From Aquimarina sp. RZ0 (GTDB lineage Bacteria > Bacteroidota > Bacteroidia > Flavobacteriales > Flavobacteriaceae): a stretch of DNA of 60,187 nt. The translations under genes were made by a program, and so were the position numbers. Below, one piece after another: positions 27,425-36,205 of this stretch. A model generated the notes under the pieces. That model was given only the letters and a program-made list of their open reading frames with translations. It was not told the origin of the DNA and did not search any database. The stretch covers positions 1 to 60,187 of the forward strand of contig NZ_VTZU01000044.1 of NCBI RefSeq assembly GCF_008370685.1, read 5' to 3'. Position 1 is the first letter of the stretch; every line of letters begins with the position of its first letter.

Positions 27425-28175
27425 TCAGGAAGAACTATTAAAATCTATTCAATCTATTGATGATAAGATAGATGTTGATATTTTGGTAGTGGATGATGGA
27501 AGTGTTAGTGATATTGATGAAAAACTGCTAAAAGACAGCTATTCTAATGGGGTAATATTATTTGAATACCTGAAAAAAAACTCCGGAATAGAAATAGCTC
27601 TAAACACTGGTTTAAAAAAAATTCAAGAATTAGACTATAAATATATAGGCAGACTGGATTGTGGAGATTATTGCCTGAAGAATAAATTTACAAAACAAAT
27701 CGAATATCTTGATTCTAACCCAGAGGTAAAACTTTTAGGATCTTGGGTTAATATAATGGATAAGGGTAAATTACTCTATGTTTTGAAACACCCTACAAGC
27801 TATGATGAAATAAAAAAGAAAATGTATTTAAATACAATGTTTGTTCATCCTTCTGTGGTATTTCAAACATCCATAATAGAGGATATAGGCTATTATCCTA
27901 TTAATTATAAAGCAGCTGAGGATTATGCGTATTTTTTTAACATTATTAATGAATTTAAATCTGAGAATTTTCCTGAACCTCTATTGGACTATATCATAGA
28001 TGAGAATTCTATATCTTCCAAAAAAAGAAAAAGACAGGTATATAGCAGAATAAGAGTAATTTTATGTAATTTTTCTTTTGGTTTTTATCCTATATATGGA
28101 TTGTTTAGAAATGTTTTGTTGCTATTTATTTCAAGAAATTCGAGTAATATTATTAAAAAACTTTTCAGGAAATGA
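27387..28175 (+). CDS. Glycosyltransferase family 2
   Basis: This 262-residue GT-A enzyme starts with IIVLIPHYNNQEELLKSIQS. DILVVDDGSVSD gives the nucleotide-binding Asp residues, and GRLDCGDYCL gives the metal-binding D-x-x-D. A later TMFVHPSVVFQTSII matches bacterial GT2 enzymes. It would transfer one sugar to the lipid-linked intermediate on the cytoplasmic side. Its start lies inside the upstream polymerase gene and its stop overlaps the next start (ATGA), so translation is probably coupled. Confidence 0.87.
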   Translation: MKNIIVLIPHYNNQEELLKSIQSIDDKIDVDILVVDDGSVSDIDEKLLKDSYSNGVILFEYLKKNSGIEIALNTGLKKIQELDYKYIGRLDCGDYCLKNKFTKQIEYLDSNPEVKLLGSWVNIMDKGKLLYVLKHPTSYDEIKKKMYLNTMFVHPSVVFQTSIIEDIGYYPINYKAAEDYAYFFNIINEFKSENFPEPLLDYIIDENSISSKKRKRQVYSRIRVILCNFSFGFYPIYGLFRNVLLLFISRNSSNIIKKLFRK

Positions 28176-29452
28176 TAAAAACATTTAAGATCGATACCAT
28201 TTATAACTATCTTTTTTATACCTTATTTTTTTTACTTCCGATGGAAGGAGTTGTAAGAGCTTTACCTAATATTATTCTTGCCTTTCTAGGTCTTTTTTTC
28301 TTATTCAGAATAAAGAAAGAGAATTTAATGAATAAGTTTAAAAACCCAGTAATGATTTTATACAGTTTTTTAACTGTGTATATTGTTTTTAGTTTAGTTT
28401 TTTCTGATCAAATTTCAAATAATTTTAGTTACTTAAGTAAGTTTTTTTTAGTAATTGGTCTTGTGATTCTATCCTCCGCTTTAAAAAGTAAAGAGATAGA
28501 TAAAGTAAAAATCTTTATAATTTCTGGAGTATTATGTTCAATCATGATTTCAATATTTTCTATTATAATATATAGTATTGACCAAGGTAAATTTCTGTTT
28601 TCTGTTGGTAAACAAGTCAATGAAGTACTTTTGACCGAAAGAGTATATCTAGCTTTCTTTTGTGTAATCAGCTTTATTTTTTCTCTGGATTTATTAAAAA
28701 ATAAGTACAAAAAACTATCTGGTAATGTTTTTCTATTGATTAATGTTTTTTTGATAATTATTTTTATTTTATTAATTGCAGCTAGGATGGCTCTGATTTC
28801 AATAGTTATTATATCACTTTATCAATCGCTATATATTCAGAACAAAAAAATACTTTTGAGTATTGTTTTTGCAAGTACTATAGTCTTAGTATTTGCATTT
28901 TTTTTCAATAAGAATTTAACAAACAGGTTTTTTTATAAAGATCAAAATAAAACTTTTGTAGAAAACATGAAGGTTTGGGAACCAAGGGTAGTAATTTGGC
29001 AATGCGCTTCGGATATTTATAAACAAGAATCTTTTCATACATTAGTAGGATTAAACTCTTTCACCAAAACAGAATCTGAACTATTAGAATGTTATGAGAA
29101 TAGTATAAGTAATGCTAAAAAGCGAGAATGGTTTTTTAAGCAAAAATTTAATACACATAATGAATTTTTTGATTTTCTGTTATCTTTCGGATTAATAGCT
29201 TTAATATTTTATACTTTAATATTTATTTATGCATTAATTGTAGCTAGAAAAAATGTCACTTTAGTTTCATTGATAATTTCTTTTTTATTATTAGGTCTGG
29301 TCGAAAACTATTTTCACAGGCAGATGGGAGTGTATCTTTTTGGACTTTTCCTCATCCTTATAACTTCACAAAAAGAATATGATTTGATAAATATATATAG
29401 AAGTAGCAGCGGTAGAAGAAAAAATAAGCTCTTGGAGCAACAAAAACTATAG
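28172..29452 (+). CDS. O-antigen ligase-like membrane protein, copy 2
   Basis: This protein of 426 residues has about ten membrane segments. The C-terminal periplasmic region contains NTHNEFFDFLLSFGLIALIFY, which matches the HN-x-[FY]...G motif of the Wzy_C/WaaL superfamily. It could be the ligase that moves the finished polymer to lipid A-core, or a second polymerase. It overlaps the GT2 gene by 4 bp. A 438-bp gap with a promoter and repeats follows. Confidence 0.75.
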   Translation: MIKTFKIDTIYNYLFYTLFFLLPMEGVVRALPNIILAFLGLFFLFRIKKENLMNKFKNPVMILYSFLTVYIVFSLVFSDQISNNFSYLSKFFLVIGLVILSSALKSKEIDKVKIFIISGVLCSIMISIFSIIIYSIDQGKFLFSVGKQVNEVLLTERVYLAFFCVISFIFSLDLLKNKYKKLSGNVFLLINVFLIIIFILLIAARMALISIVIISLYQSLYIQNKKILLSIVFASTIVLVFAFFFNKNLTNRFFYKDQNKTFVENMKVWEPRVVIWQCASDIYKQESFHTLVGLNSFTKTESELLECYENSISNAKKREWFFKQKFNTHNEFFDFLLSFGLIALIFYTLIFIYALIVARKNVTLVSLIISFLLLGLVENYFHRQMGVYLFGLFLILITSQKEYDLINIYRSSSGRRKNKLLEQQKL

Positions 29453-29549
29453 TGTTTTTTGGTATTGCCCGAATGTGGTATTTAAAACTGAAATTTAAGT
29501 ACGTTTTCGAGAATAAAATTTATACGAAACAAATCGAATAATAATTCTA

Positions 29550-29577
29550 TTGGACCATCTTTCTTTTGATATATTTG
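29550..29577 (+). promoter_or_regulatory. Bacteroidota-type promoter inside the polysaccharide locus
   Basis: TTG (29550-29552), a 17-bp spacer and TATATTTG (29570-29577) match -33 TTG/-7 TAnnTTTG very well. The next start codon is at 29891, so the transcript would have a leader of about 310 nt containing strong hairpins. Confidence 0.6.
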
Positions 29578-29638
29578 TATCAAATTTTAAAAATACAATA
29601 GCTTAGTATAGGAAATTAAGAATGAAGAAATATGAATA

Positions 29639-29663
29639 ATTTTATTATTAGTAATAATAAAAT
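29639..29663 (+). repeat. Perfect hairpin in the 29.6-kb leader
   Basis: ATTTTATTATT-AGT-AATAATAAAAT is an 11-bp perfect stem with a three-base loop. All pairs are A-T. It lies 62 bp after the predicted promoter and is not followed by a T-tract. Confidence 0.55.
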
Positions 29664-29680
29664 GTAGATTTACACTAGTT

Positions 29681-29736
29681 CTGATTTAAAATACTCACAT
29701 AAAAATGGCAAATTTAAATAGGTAATTTTAAATCAG
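29681..29736 (+). repeat. Short inverted-repeat element (CTGATTTAAAAT family)
   Basis: CTGATTTAAAAT (29681-29692) and ATTTTAAATCAG (29725-29736) are perfect inverse arms around 32 bases. The right arm continues AAATGGTATTACAC, shared with the 39110 element and with 43821-43848. It has no coding capacity and is probably a reduced member of the same family as 38973-39133. Confidence 0.55.
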
Positions 29737-29890
29737 AAATGGTATTACACATATAAAGTTAAACACCTTTTGAGCAGTTGCTTCTGAGGTAATTTTTTAT
29801 ACAAGAAAAATTAATAGTTTCTTGTAAAGAATTCTCAATTTACATCATTACTAATTTAGAAATCTGTTTAAATTTAAGATGTTAATATAA

Positions 29891-31021
29891 ATGAAGAAAA
29901 TTAAAATCGCTCATATACTCAATTCTGTTGGTGGTGTTGACGTGTCGTTAAGATTAATCTTAGAAAATATCAATCCCGATGTTGTTGATAGTTTTGTTAT
30001 TCATGGCGATAATGATACATCAAAAGATTTTACCAATAAGAGAAATGAAAAAGTTAAAGATTATCAAGTACCTATACAAAGAGAAATCAATTTGCTGAGA
30101 GATATTGACTCTATTTATAAAACAATTAAAATTTTAAAGGTAGAGAAACCAGATTTGATACATGCGCATAGTGCAAAAGGAGGGATTATAGCAAGAATAG
30201 CTTCTTTGTTTTACAAGGTTCAAGTTTTACATACGCCTCAGGCATACTCATATTTAAGTACAGATAGTAAATTAAAAAGGTTTTTGTTTTTAGGTCTTGA
30301 ACGAATATTTAGATCCTTTAATTCTGTACTTTTAGCGTCTTCTAATTCTGAACTTCAGCGAGGTATTAATGAAGTAGGTTACAAAAAACTAAGAACGGAA
30401 TTGTTTAATAACTCGATTCTTCCCATCAAGTTAAAAGAGAACAATACCAATTATCCCATTACTTGGCCTAGAAGTTATATCTGTACAGTAGGAAGGCCAT
30501 CATATCAGAAGAATATCGAAATGATGATTGAAGTGTTAAATGAGGTAAGAAAAAAGATACCGGATATACATTTGGTTCTAATGGGAGTTGGAGAGTATAG
30601 CCCAAATCTCGAGAATGTAAAAAAACTTATCAAAGATAATTTATTGAAAGAGAATGTAACTTTAGTAAAATGGATTGATCGTGAAGAAATTTTCAAAATA
30701 ATTTCGAATTCTAGACTTTATATTTCGACAGCTAGATACGAGGGTTTACCCTATTCGATAATAGAAAGTATCGCGCTATCCAAAGCGTGCGTTGTTACCA
30801 ATTGTGATGGGAATCGCGATCTGGTTATTGATGGATATAACGGATTTGTTATTGGAGAAAATGACATAAGTAGCATGTCTGATAAAATCGTAGAGATCTA
30901 TAATAATGATGTTTTGAGATTAGAAATGGAAAAAAACTCATTGGATTTTTTCAATGATAATTTTAATATTAATGTTAACATAGAAAAATTAGAAAAAAAA
31001 TATCAAAAATATAGTATATGA
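29891..31021 (+). CDS. Glycosyltransferase, GT4
   Basis: This 376-residue GT-B protein begins KIAHILNSVGGVDVSLRLIL, with PDLIHAHSAKGGIIARIAS in the N-terminal half. In the C-terminal half are ICTVGRPSYQKNIEMMIEVL, LVLMGVGEYSPNL and ARYEGLPYSIIESIAL, the E-x7-E motif of family 4. It may initiate or extend the repeat unit; donor unknown. It starts a new tight gene run: its stop overlaps the ugd start (ATGA). It sits behind the structured leader at 29550-29890. Confidence 0.9.
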   Translation: MKKIKIAHILNSVGGVDVSLRLILENINPDVVDSFVIHGDNDTSKDFTNKRNEKVKDYQVPIQREINLLRDIDSIYKTIKILKVEKPDLIHAHSAKGGIIARIASLFYKVQVLHTPQAYSYLSTDSKLKRFLFLGLERIFRSFNSVLLASSNSELQRGINEVGYKKLRTELFNNSILPIKLKENNTNYPITWPRSYICTVGRPSYQKNIEMMIEVLNEVRKKIPDIHLVLMGVGEYSPNLENVKKLIKDNLLKENVTLVKWIDREEIFKIISNSRLYISTARYEGLPYSIIESIALSKACVVTNCDGNRDLVIDGYNGFVIGENDISSMSDKIVEIYNNDVLRLEMEKNSLDFFNDNFNINVNIEKLEKKYQKYSI

Positions 31022-32331
31022 AAATATCAGTAATAGGAACAGGTTACGTAGGTTTAGTAACTGGAACCTGTTTAGCAGAAACAGGAAATGATGTGTTATG
31101 TGTAGATATAGACGAAGATAAAGTTAAGCTAATGAAAAAGGGGCAAGTTCCTATTTACGAGCCACATCTGGATGTAATTTTTGAACGTAATATTGGAGCA
31201 AATCGTTTGAAATTTACAACATCTTTAGAAGAAGGTTTATCCTATGGAGAGATTGTTTTTTTGGCGCTACCAACTCCAGAAGATGAAGATGGTTCTGCTG
31301 ATCTAAAATATATTTTGGGAGTATCCAAAGAAATTGGAAAATTAATAAAAGAGTATAAGGTAATAGTAGATAAGAGTACGGTTCCAGTAGGCACTTCAGA
31401 GAAGGTTAGAGAGGAGATAGCAAAGAATGCAACGTGCGATTTTGATGTAGTTTCTAATCCAGAATTTCTTAGAGAGGGCTTTGCTGTAGATGATTTTCTG
31501 AAACCAGAACGAATTGTTGTTGGATCTGATTCACGAAGAGCAATTGAGTTGATGGAAAAACTATACAAACCTTATGTGAGATCAGGAAATCCAATTCTAA
31601 TTATGGATGAAAAATCTGCAGAATTAACTAAATATGCTGCAAATTCATTTTTAGCAACTAAGATTACATTTATGAATGAAATTGCTAATTATTGTGAGAA
31701 GGTAGGTGCTGATGTCGATAAGGTAAGAATAGGAATGGGAACAGATTCAAGGATTGGTAAAAGATTTTTATTTCCTGGGATTGGCTATGGAGGTTCTTGT
31801 TTTCCGAAAGATGTAAAAGCATTACACAAATCAGGAAAGGATGATAACTATAATTTTGAAATTTTAGAATCTGTTGTAAAGGTGAATACCAAGCAAAAAA
31901 TAGCTTTAATGCCGAAAATTCAGGCATATTTTAATAAAAATTTGGAAGGAAAAACTTTTGCTATATGGGGATTGGCATTTAAACCTGAAACTGATGATAT
32001 TAGAGAAGCTCCAGCATTGTATATGATTGATAGTTTATTAGATAAAGGAGCAAAGGTAATAGCTTTTGATCCGGAAGCTATGGATAATGTAGGTCGAAAA
32101 TATGGAGATAAAATCACTTTCTCTAAATCTATGTATGAAGCTTTAGATGGTGTGGATGGATTAATAATCTGTACGGAGTGGAGTATTTTTAGAACACCTG
32201 ATTTCAAAAAAATAAAAAATAGCCTTATAAATGCGGTTATTTTTGATGGAAGAAATTTATACGACCTTCAAGATATTGAAAAAGAAGAAATTTCTTATTT
32301 CTCAATCGGAAGAAAAGACATAAAATTATAA
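31018..32331 (+). CDS. ugd: UDP-glucose 6-dehydrogenase
   Basis: It oxidises UDP-glucose to UDP-glucuronate with two NAD+. The N-terminal GTGYVGLVTGTCLAETG is the NAD site. VDKSTVPVGTSEKV, NPEFLREGFAVDDF and GIGYGGSCFPKDV with catalytic Cys261 follow, and the C-terminal half carries IWGLAFKPETDDIREAPA. The 437-residue length is normal. It is followed 1 bp later by a decarboxylase that uses its product, so the pair would make UDP-xylose. Related UDP-ManNAc dehydrogenases are less likely, given this neighbour. Confidence 0.92.
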   Translation: MKISVIGTGYVGLVTGTCLAETGNDVLCVDIDEDKVKLMKKGQVPIYEPHLDVIFERNIGANRLKFTTSLEEGLSYGEIVFLALPTPEDEDGSADLKYILGVSKEIGKLIKEYKVIVDKSTVPVGTSEKVREEIAKNATCDFDVVSNPEFLREGFAVDDFLKPERIVVGSDSRRAIELMEKLYKPYVRSGNPILIMDEKSAELTKYAANSFLATKITFMNEIANYCEKVGADVDKVRIGMGTDSRIGKRFLFPGIGYGGSCFPKDVKALHKSGKDDNYNFEILESVVKVNTKQKIALMPKIQAYFNKNLEGKTFAIWGLAFKPETDDIREAPALYMIDSLLDKGAKVIAFDPEAMDNVGRKYGDKITFSKSMYEALDGVDGLIICTEWSIFRTPDFKKIKNSLINAVIFDGRNLYDLQDIEKEEISYFSIGRKDIKL

Positions 32332-32332
32332 G

Positions 32333-33316
32333 ATGAAAAAAGTTTTAATAACAGGAGCAGCAGGTTTTTTAGGATCACATTTATGTGATCGGTTTATAAA
32401 AGAAGGGTATTATGTTATTGCAATGGATAACCTGATTACAGGAGATCTTAAAAATATTGAACATCTTTTTAAATTAGAACAGTTTGAGTTTTATAATTAT
32501 GATGTATCTAAATTCGTTCATATACCTGGAGAACTGGATTATATTTTACATTTTGCCTCACCAGCTAGTCCTATAGATTATCTTAAAATTCCGATCCAAA
32601 CATTAAAAGTGGGTTCTTTAGGAACTCATAATTTATTAGGTTTGGCAAAAGAAAAAAAAGCAAGAATATTAATAGCGTCTACAAGTGAGGTATATGGAGA
32701 TCCTCTGGTACATCCACAAACAGAAGACTACTATGGAAATGTAAACACCATCGGACCTAGAGGAGTATATGATGAAGCAAAACGTTTTCAGGAATCTATA
32801 ACGATGGCATATCATACCTACCACGGAGTAGAAACGAGGATAGTTCGAATTTTTAATACCTATGGACCCAGAATGCGATTAAATGACGGACGTGTAGTTC
32901 CGGCTTTTATTGGTCAGGCGTTAAGAGGAGAAGATCTTACTGTTTTTGGAGAAGGGCTACAAACTCGTTCTTTTTGTTATGTAGATGATTTAATTGAAGG
33001 AATCTATAGATTGCTCTTTAGTGAGTATGTGTATCCAGTAAATATTGGAAATCCAAATGAGATTACTATTAGAGATTTTGCGGAAGAGATTATAAAGCTT
33101 ACAGGAACAGATCAAAAAGTAATCTATAAACCATTACCAGTAAATGATCCACTTCAAAGACAACCGGATATTACTAAAGCAAAAGAAATTTTGGATTGGC
33201 AACCTAATGTGGATAGATCAAAGGGAATGAAAAATACACTGGATTATTTTAAAAGTTTGTCAAAAGAAGAATTGTATAAAAGTGAGCATAGGGATTTTTC
33301 GAAGAAATTGATATAA
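32333..33316 (+). CDS. UDP-glucuronate decarboxylase (UDP-xylose synthase)
   Basis: This extended SDR of 327 residues starts KVLITGAAGFLGSHLCDRFI. The family signature HFASPASPIDYLKIPIQTLK is typical of UXS enzymes, with ASTSEVYGDPLVHPQ, YDEAKR (Tyr146, Lys150) and RIFNTYGPRMRLNDGRVVP. It decarboxylates UDP-glucuronate to UDP-xylose via the 4-keto sugar. The pairing with ugd supports this. A 6-bp gap precedes the first phosphoglycosyltransferase. Confidence 0.92.
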   Translation: MKKVLITGAAGFLGSHLCDRFIKEGYYVIAMDNLITGDLKNIEHLFKLEQFEFYNYDVSKFVHIPGELDYILHFASPASPIDYLKIPIQTLKVGSLGTHNLLGLAKEKKARILIASTSEVYGDPLVHPQTEDYYGNVNTIGPRGVYDEAKRFQESITMAYHTYHGVETRIVRIFNTYGPRMRLNDGRVVPAFIGQALRGEDLTVFGEGLQTRSFCYVDDLIEGIYRLLFSEYVYPVNIGNPNEITIRDFAEEIIKLTGTDQKVIYKPLPVNDPLQRQPDITKAKEILDWQPNVDRSKGMKNTLDYFKSLSKEELYKSEHRDFSKKLI

Positions 33317-33322
33317 TTATTA

Positions 33323-34669
33323 ATGAAGAGTAAAAAAGGAAGGTATTCAATATATATAAAACCGATTTTTTGTTTAGTTGATTTAGTGCTATTAAATTTT
33401 TTAGTAGGCTTATTTCAAACTAATTTGACTAATGATTTCTTATTTTTAGTTTATATATCCGTTACCTGGATAGTTTTATCTGTAAAGAATAAATTCTATG
33501 GCATAGAAAGGTTTTCTAAGGTAACTCATACTCTTTCATCTTTGATAAGGCAATTTTTAATTTTTTGGCTTATTGTTTATGCTTTTATAGGAATTTTTGA
33601 GCAACCTGCAGTTATCAGGGCAGAGATAGCAAAGTACTTTGTTACAATAATGTTTTTAATTTCTTTTTTCAAATTTCTACTTCTATATTTATTAAACAAG
33701 TACAGAAAAGTATTTGGGGGAAACTTTAGAAATGTTGTTGTTATTGGAGATAATAGTAAGACCAATCAATTGATAGAAATTTTCAATAATAGACTTGAAT
33801 TTGGTTATAAGTTTCAAAAAAAGTTTTGTGTCAGCAAAGAAGACTTTTCATTTGAATACTTCTTTAATTATATAATAGATAATGAGATTGATGAAATCTA
33901 TTGTTCAATAGCAGAATTATCTAATAAGCAGTTAAGAAAAGTAGTTAATTTTGCAGATAATAATTTAAAGGTTCTTAAGTTTATTCCTGATAATAAAGAT
34001 ATTTTTACTAAAAAATTAGTTTTTAATTATTATGGATATGTACCAGTTTTGTCGTTCAGAGAGATACCATTGGATGATCCAATCAATAAATTTATAAAAA
34101 GAAGTTCTGATATAATATTAGCATTACTGGTGTTAATATGTATTCTGTCCTGGTTAACCCCACTTTTATTTTTTCTGATGCAGTTTGAGTCTCGAGGTCC
34201 GGTTTTTTTTAAACAAAGAAGAAATGGAATTGATTATCAAGAATTTTATTGCTTTAAGTATAGATCAATGAAACCAAGTACGAGTGGTCAACAAACTACA
34301 AAAGGAGATAATAGAGTAACCAAAATAGGTAAATTTATTAGAAAAACTAGTATTGATGAATTGCCTCAATTTATAAATGTTTTGTTAGGTGATATGTCTG
34401 TTGTCGGACCAAGACCTCATATGGTAAAACATAATGAAGATTTTTCTCAAAAAGTTGATAAGTTTATGGTACGGCATTTTGTAAAACCTGGAATATCAGG
34501 CTTAGCACAGGTTAGTGGATTTAGAGGTGAAATAGAAACTAATAAAGATATTATTAACAGGGTAAAATATGATATTTTTTATGTAGAGAATTGGTCTTTA
34601 TTATTAGATATTAAAATAGTAATTTTGACTATAGTTAATGCTATTCGAGGAGAAGAGAAGGCATATTGA
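33323..34669 (+). CDS. Undecaprenyl-phosphate sugar phosphotransferase (WcaJ-like), copy 1
   Basis: This polyprenol-phosphate hexose-1-phosphate transferase begins polymer assembly on the lipid carrier. The 448 residues hold four N-terminal membrane helices, a CoA-binding-like middle domain (NFRNVVVIGDNSKTNQLI) and, from about residue 258, the catalytic domain. That domain contains KQRRNGIDYQEFYCFKYRSM, RKTSIDELPQFINVLLGDMSVVGPRPHM and KPGISGLAQVSGFRGE. All hallmark catalytic residues appear present. A close paralogue follows 21 bp later. Confidence 0.9.
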   Translation: MKSKKGRYSIYIKPIFCLVDLVLLNFLVGLFQTNLTNDFLFLVYISVTWIVLSVKNKFYGIERFSKVTHTLSSLIRQFLIFWLIVYAFIGIFEQPAVIRAEIAKYFVTIMFLISFFKFLLLYLLNKYRKVFGGNFRNVVVIGDNSKTNQLIEIFNNRLEFGYKFQKKFCVSKEDFSFEYFFNYIIDNEIDEIYCSIAELSNKQLRKVVNFADNNLKVLKFIPDNKDIFTKKLVFNYYGYVPVLSFREIPLDDPINKFIKRSSDIILALLVLICILSWLTPLLFFLMQFESRGPVFFKQRRNGIDYQEFYCFKYRSMKPSTSGQQTTKGDNRVTKIGKFIRKTSIDELPQFINVLLGDMSVVGPRPHMVKHNEDFSQKVDKFMVRHFVKPGISGLAQVSGFRGEIETNKDIINRVKYDIFYVENWSLLLDIKIVILTIVNAIRGEEKAY

Positions 34670-34690
34670 TAATGTAGTATATAACATAAA

Positions 34691-36046
34691 ATGCATCATA
34701 AAAGAGGAGGATATTCATATTTGATAAGACCAATACTGATTGTAATTGATCTTGTTATTTTGATAACATCTTCTTCCTATTTTCTCACTCACCTTACGGA
34801 TAATAGATTTTATATTTTCATATCAATAACGTGGCTAATAGTTGCTTATTTACTTAGTTTTTATGAAGTTTATAGATATTCCAAGGTTATTACAATAGTT
34901 TCTCTTTTATGTAAACAAGCTACATTGATATTAATTCTAATGTATGCATATTTTGGACTGCTTAGGATCAGCAATATTTCTTTTAAGGATAATTCAAAGT
35001 TTATTTTCATTACAATTAGCATAATAGGAATCATAAAATTTATTTCTTATTATGCCTTAAAAAGATATAGATCTTATCTGGGGGGTAATAATAGGAGAGT
35101 CATAATTGTGGGGAATAATAAAAGTGCCCAGCAACTCAAAACTTTTTTTAACAAAAGAAAAGATATGGGGTATAAGGTTCTCGAAATATTTTCGAACAAA
35201 TCACCAAATACTATTCAGGATAGTTTTGAGTTCTTAGCAAAAGAAGAAGTAGATGAGATATACTGTTCTATGGATGAAATTTCTAATGAGACCCTAAATG
35301 AATATATCAAATATGCTGATCAGAATTACACAATAGTTAAATTTATTCCGAATACAGAACATATTTTTTCAAAAAGGTTAAAAACAGATTATTACGAATA
35401 TTTACCTGTTTTGTCTATTCCAGAAGTATCATTGAATAGTTCTGCAAATAGAACTATCAAAAGAGCTTTTGATATTGTTTTTTCTTTATTAGTGATTATT
35501 TTTATTCTATCTTGGTTAATTCCTTTATTGTATGTTTTGATAAAAACAGAGTCCAATGGGCCGTTAATTTATAGCCATAGACGTAATGGGATTAATTATA
35601 AAGAGTTTGTATGCTATAAATTTAGATCCATGAGGCATGATGATTGCTCGAATGATCTTACGCAGGTAAAGAAAGAAGATCATAGAGTTACTAAAATTGG
35701 ACGCTTTATAAGACGAACGAGTATTGATGAATTACCCCAGTTTTTTAATGTGCTATTCGGTGATATGTCGGTAGTGGGCCCTAGACCACATATGTTATCA
35801 TATACCAAGGAGTATGCAAAAAGAATCGATAAGTATAATTTTGTTTTTCGTCATTCTGTAAAACCAGGTATTACAGGAATGGCACAAGTAAAGGGATATA
35901 GAGGAGAAGTAGAGCATAATGAAGATATTGTGAATAGGATTAAATATGATATTTTTTATATAGAAAATTGGTCGCTGTTATTAGACTCAAAAATTATTCT
36001 CAATACAATACTTAATGTCATAAAAGGTCAGGAAAAGGCGTATTAA
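34691..36046 (+). CDS. Undecaprenyl-phosphate sugar phosphotransferase (WcaJ-like), copy 2
   Basis: This 451-residue paralogue of the preceding gene has the same domain order and ends with the same GQEKAY/GEEKAY-type tail. The catalytic region reads RRNGINYKEFVCYKFRSM, RRTSIDELPQFFNVLFGDMSVVGPRPHM and KPGITGMAQVKGYRGE. The N-terminal membrane half is more diverged, suggesting a tandem duplication followed by drift. Two initiating enzymes in one locus could load different first sugars or serve two polymers. Confidence 0.9.
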   Translation: MHHKRGGYSYLIRPILIVIDLVILITSSSYFLTHLTDNRFYIFISITWLIVAYLLSFYEVYRYSKVITIVSLLCKQATLILILMYAYFGLLRISNISFKDNSKFIFITISIIGIIKFISYYALKRYRSYLGGNNRRVIIVGNNKSAQQLKTFFNKRKDMGYKVLEIFSNKSPNTIQDSFEFLAKEEVDEIYCSMDEISNETLNEYIKYADQNYTIVKFIPNTEHIFSKRLKTDYYEYLPVLSIPEVSLNSSANRTIKRAFDIVFSLLVIIFILSWLIPLLYVLIKTESNGPLIYSHRRNGINYKEFVCYKFRSMRHDDCSNDLTQVKKEDHRVTKIGRFIRRTSIDELPQFFNVLFGDMSVVGPRPHMLSYTKEYAKRIDKYNFVFRHSVKPGITGMAQVKGYRGEVEHNEDIVNRIKYDIFYIENWSLLLDSKIILNTILNVIKGQEKAY

Positions 36047-36075
36047 TTCAGTTTTTCAGTCAAAAATGGCTATTC

Positions 36076-36107
36076 TCGATACAATCTTCCTTCGTCAGAT
36101 TATTCGA
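36076..36107. repeat. Imperfect hairpin after the second sugar transferase
   Basis: TCGATACAATCT and AGATTATTCGA pair almost fully around TCCTTCGTC. There is no T-tract on the plus strand, so a terminator is uncertain. It may be a dispersed palindromic repeat, but only one copy was seen here. Confidence 0.35.
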
Positions 36108-36205
36108 ATTGATGTGTTTTTTATATTGAATTCACGTTAATTACTATAAATGATTATGTATAGGCTTCCATTTAAAGTCTATGTTTATTACGAAAATTAA
36201 AGAGA

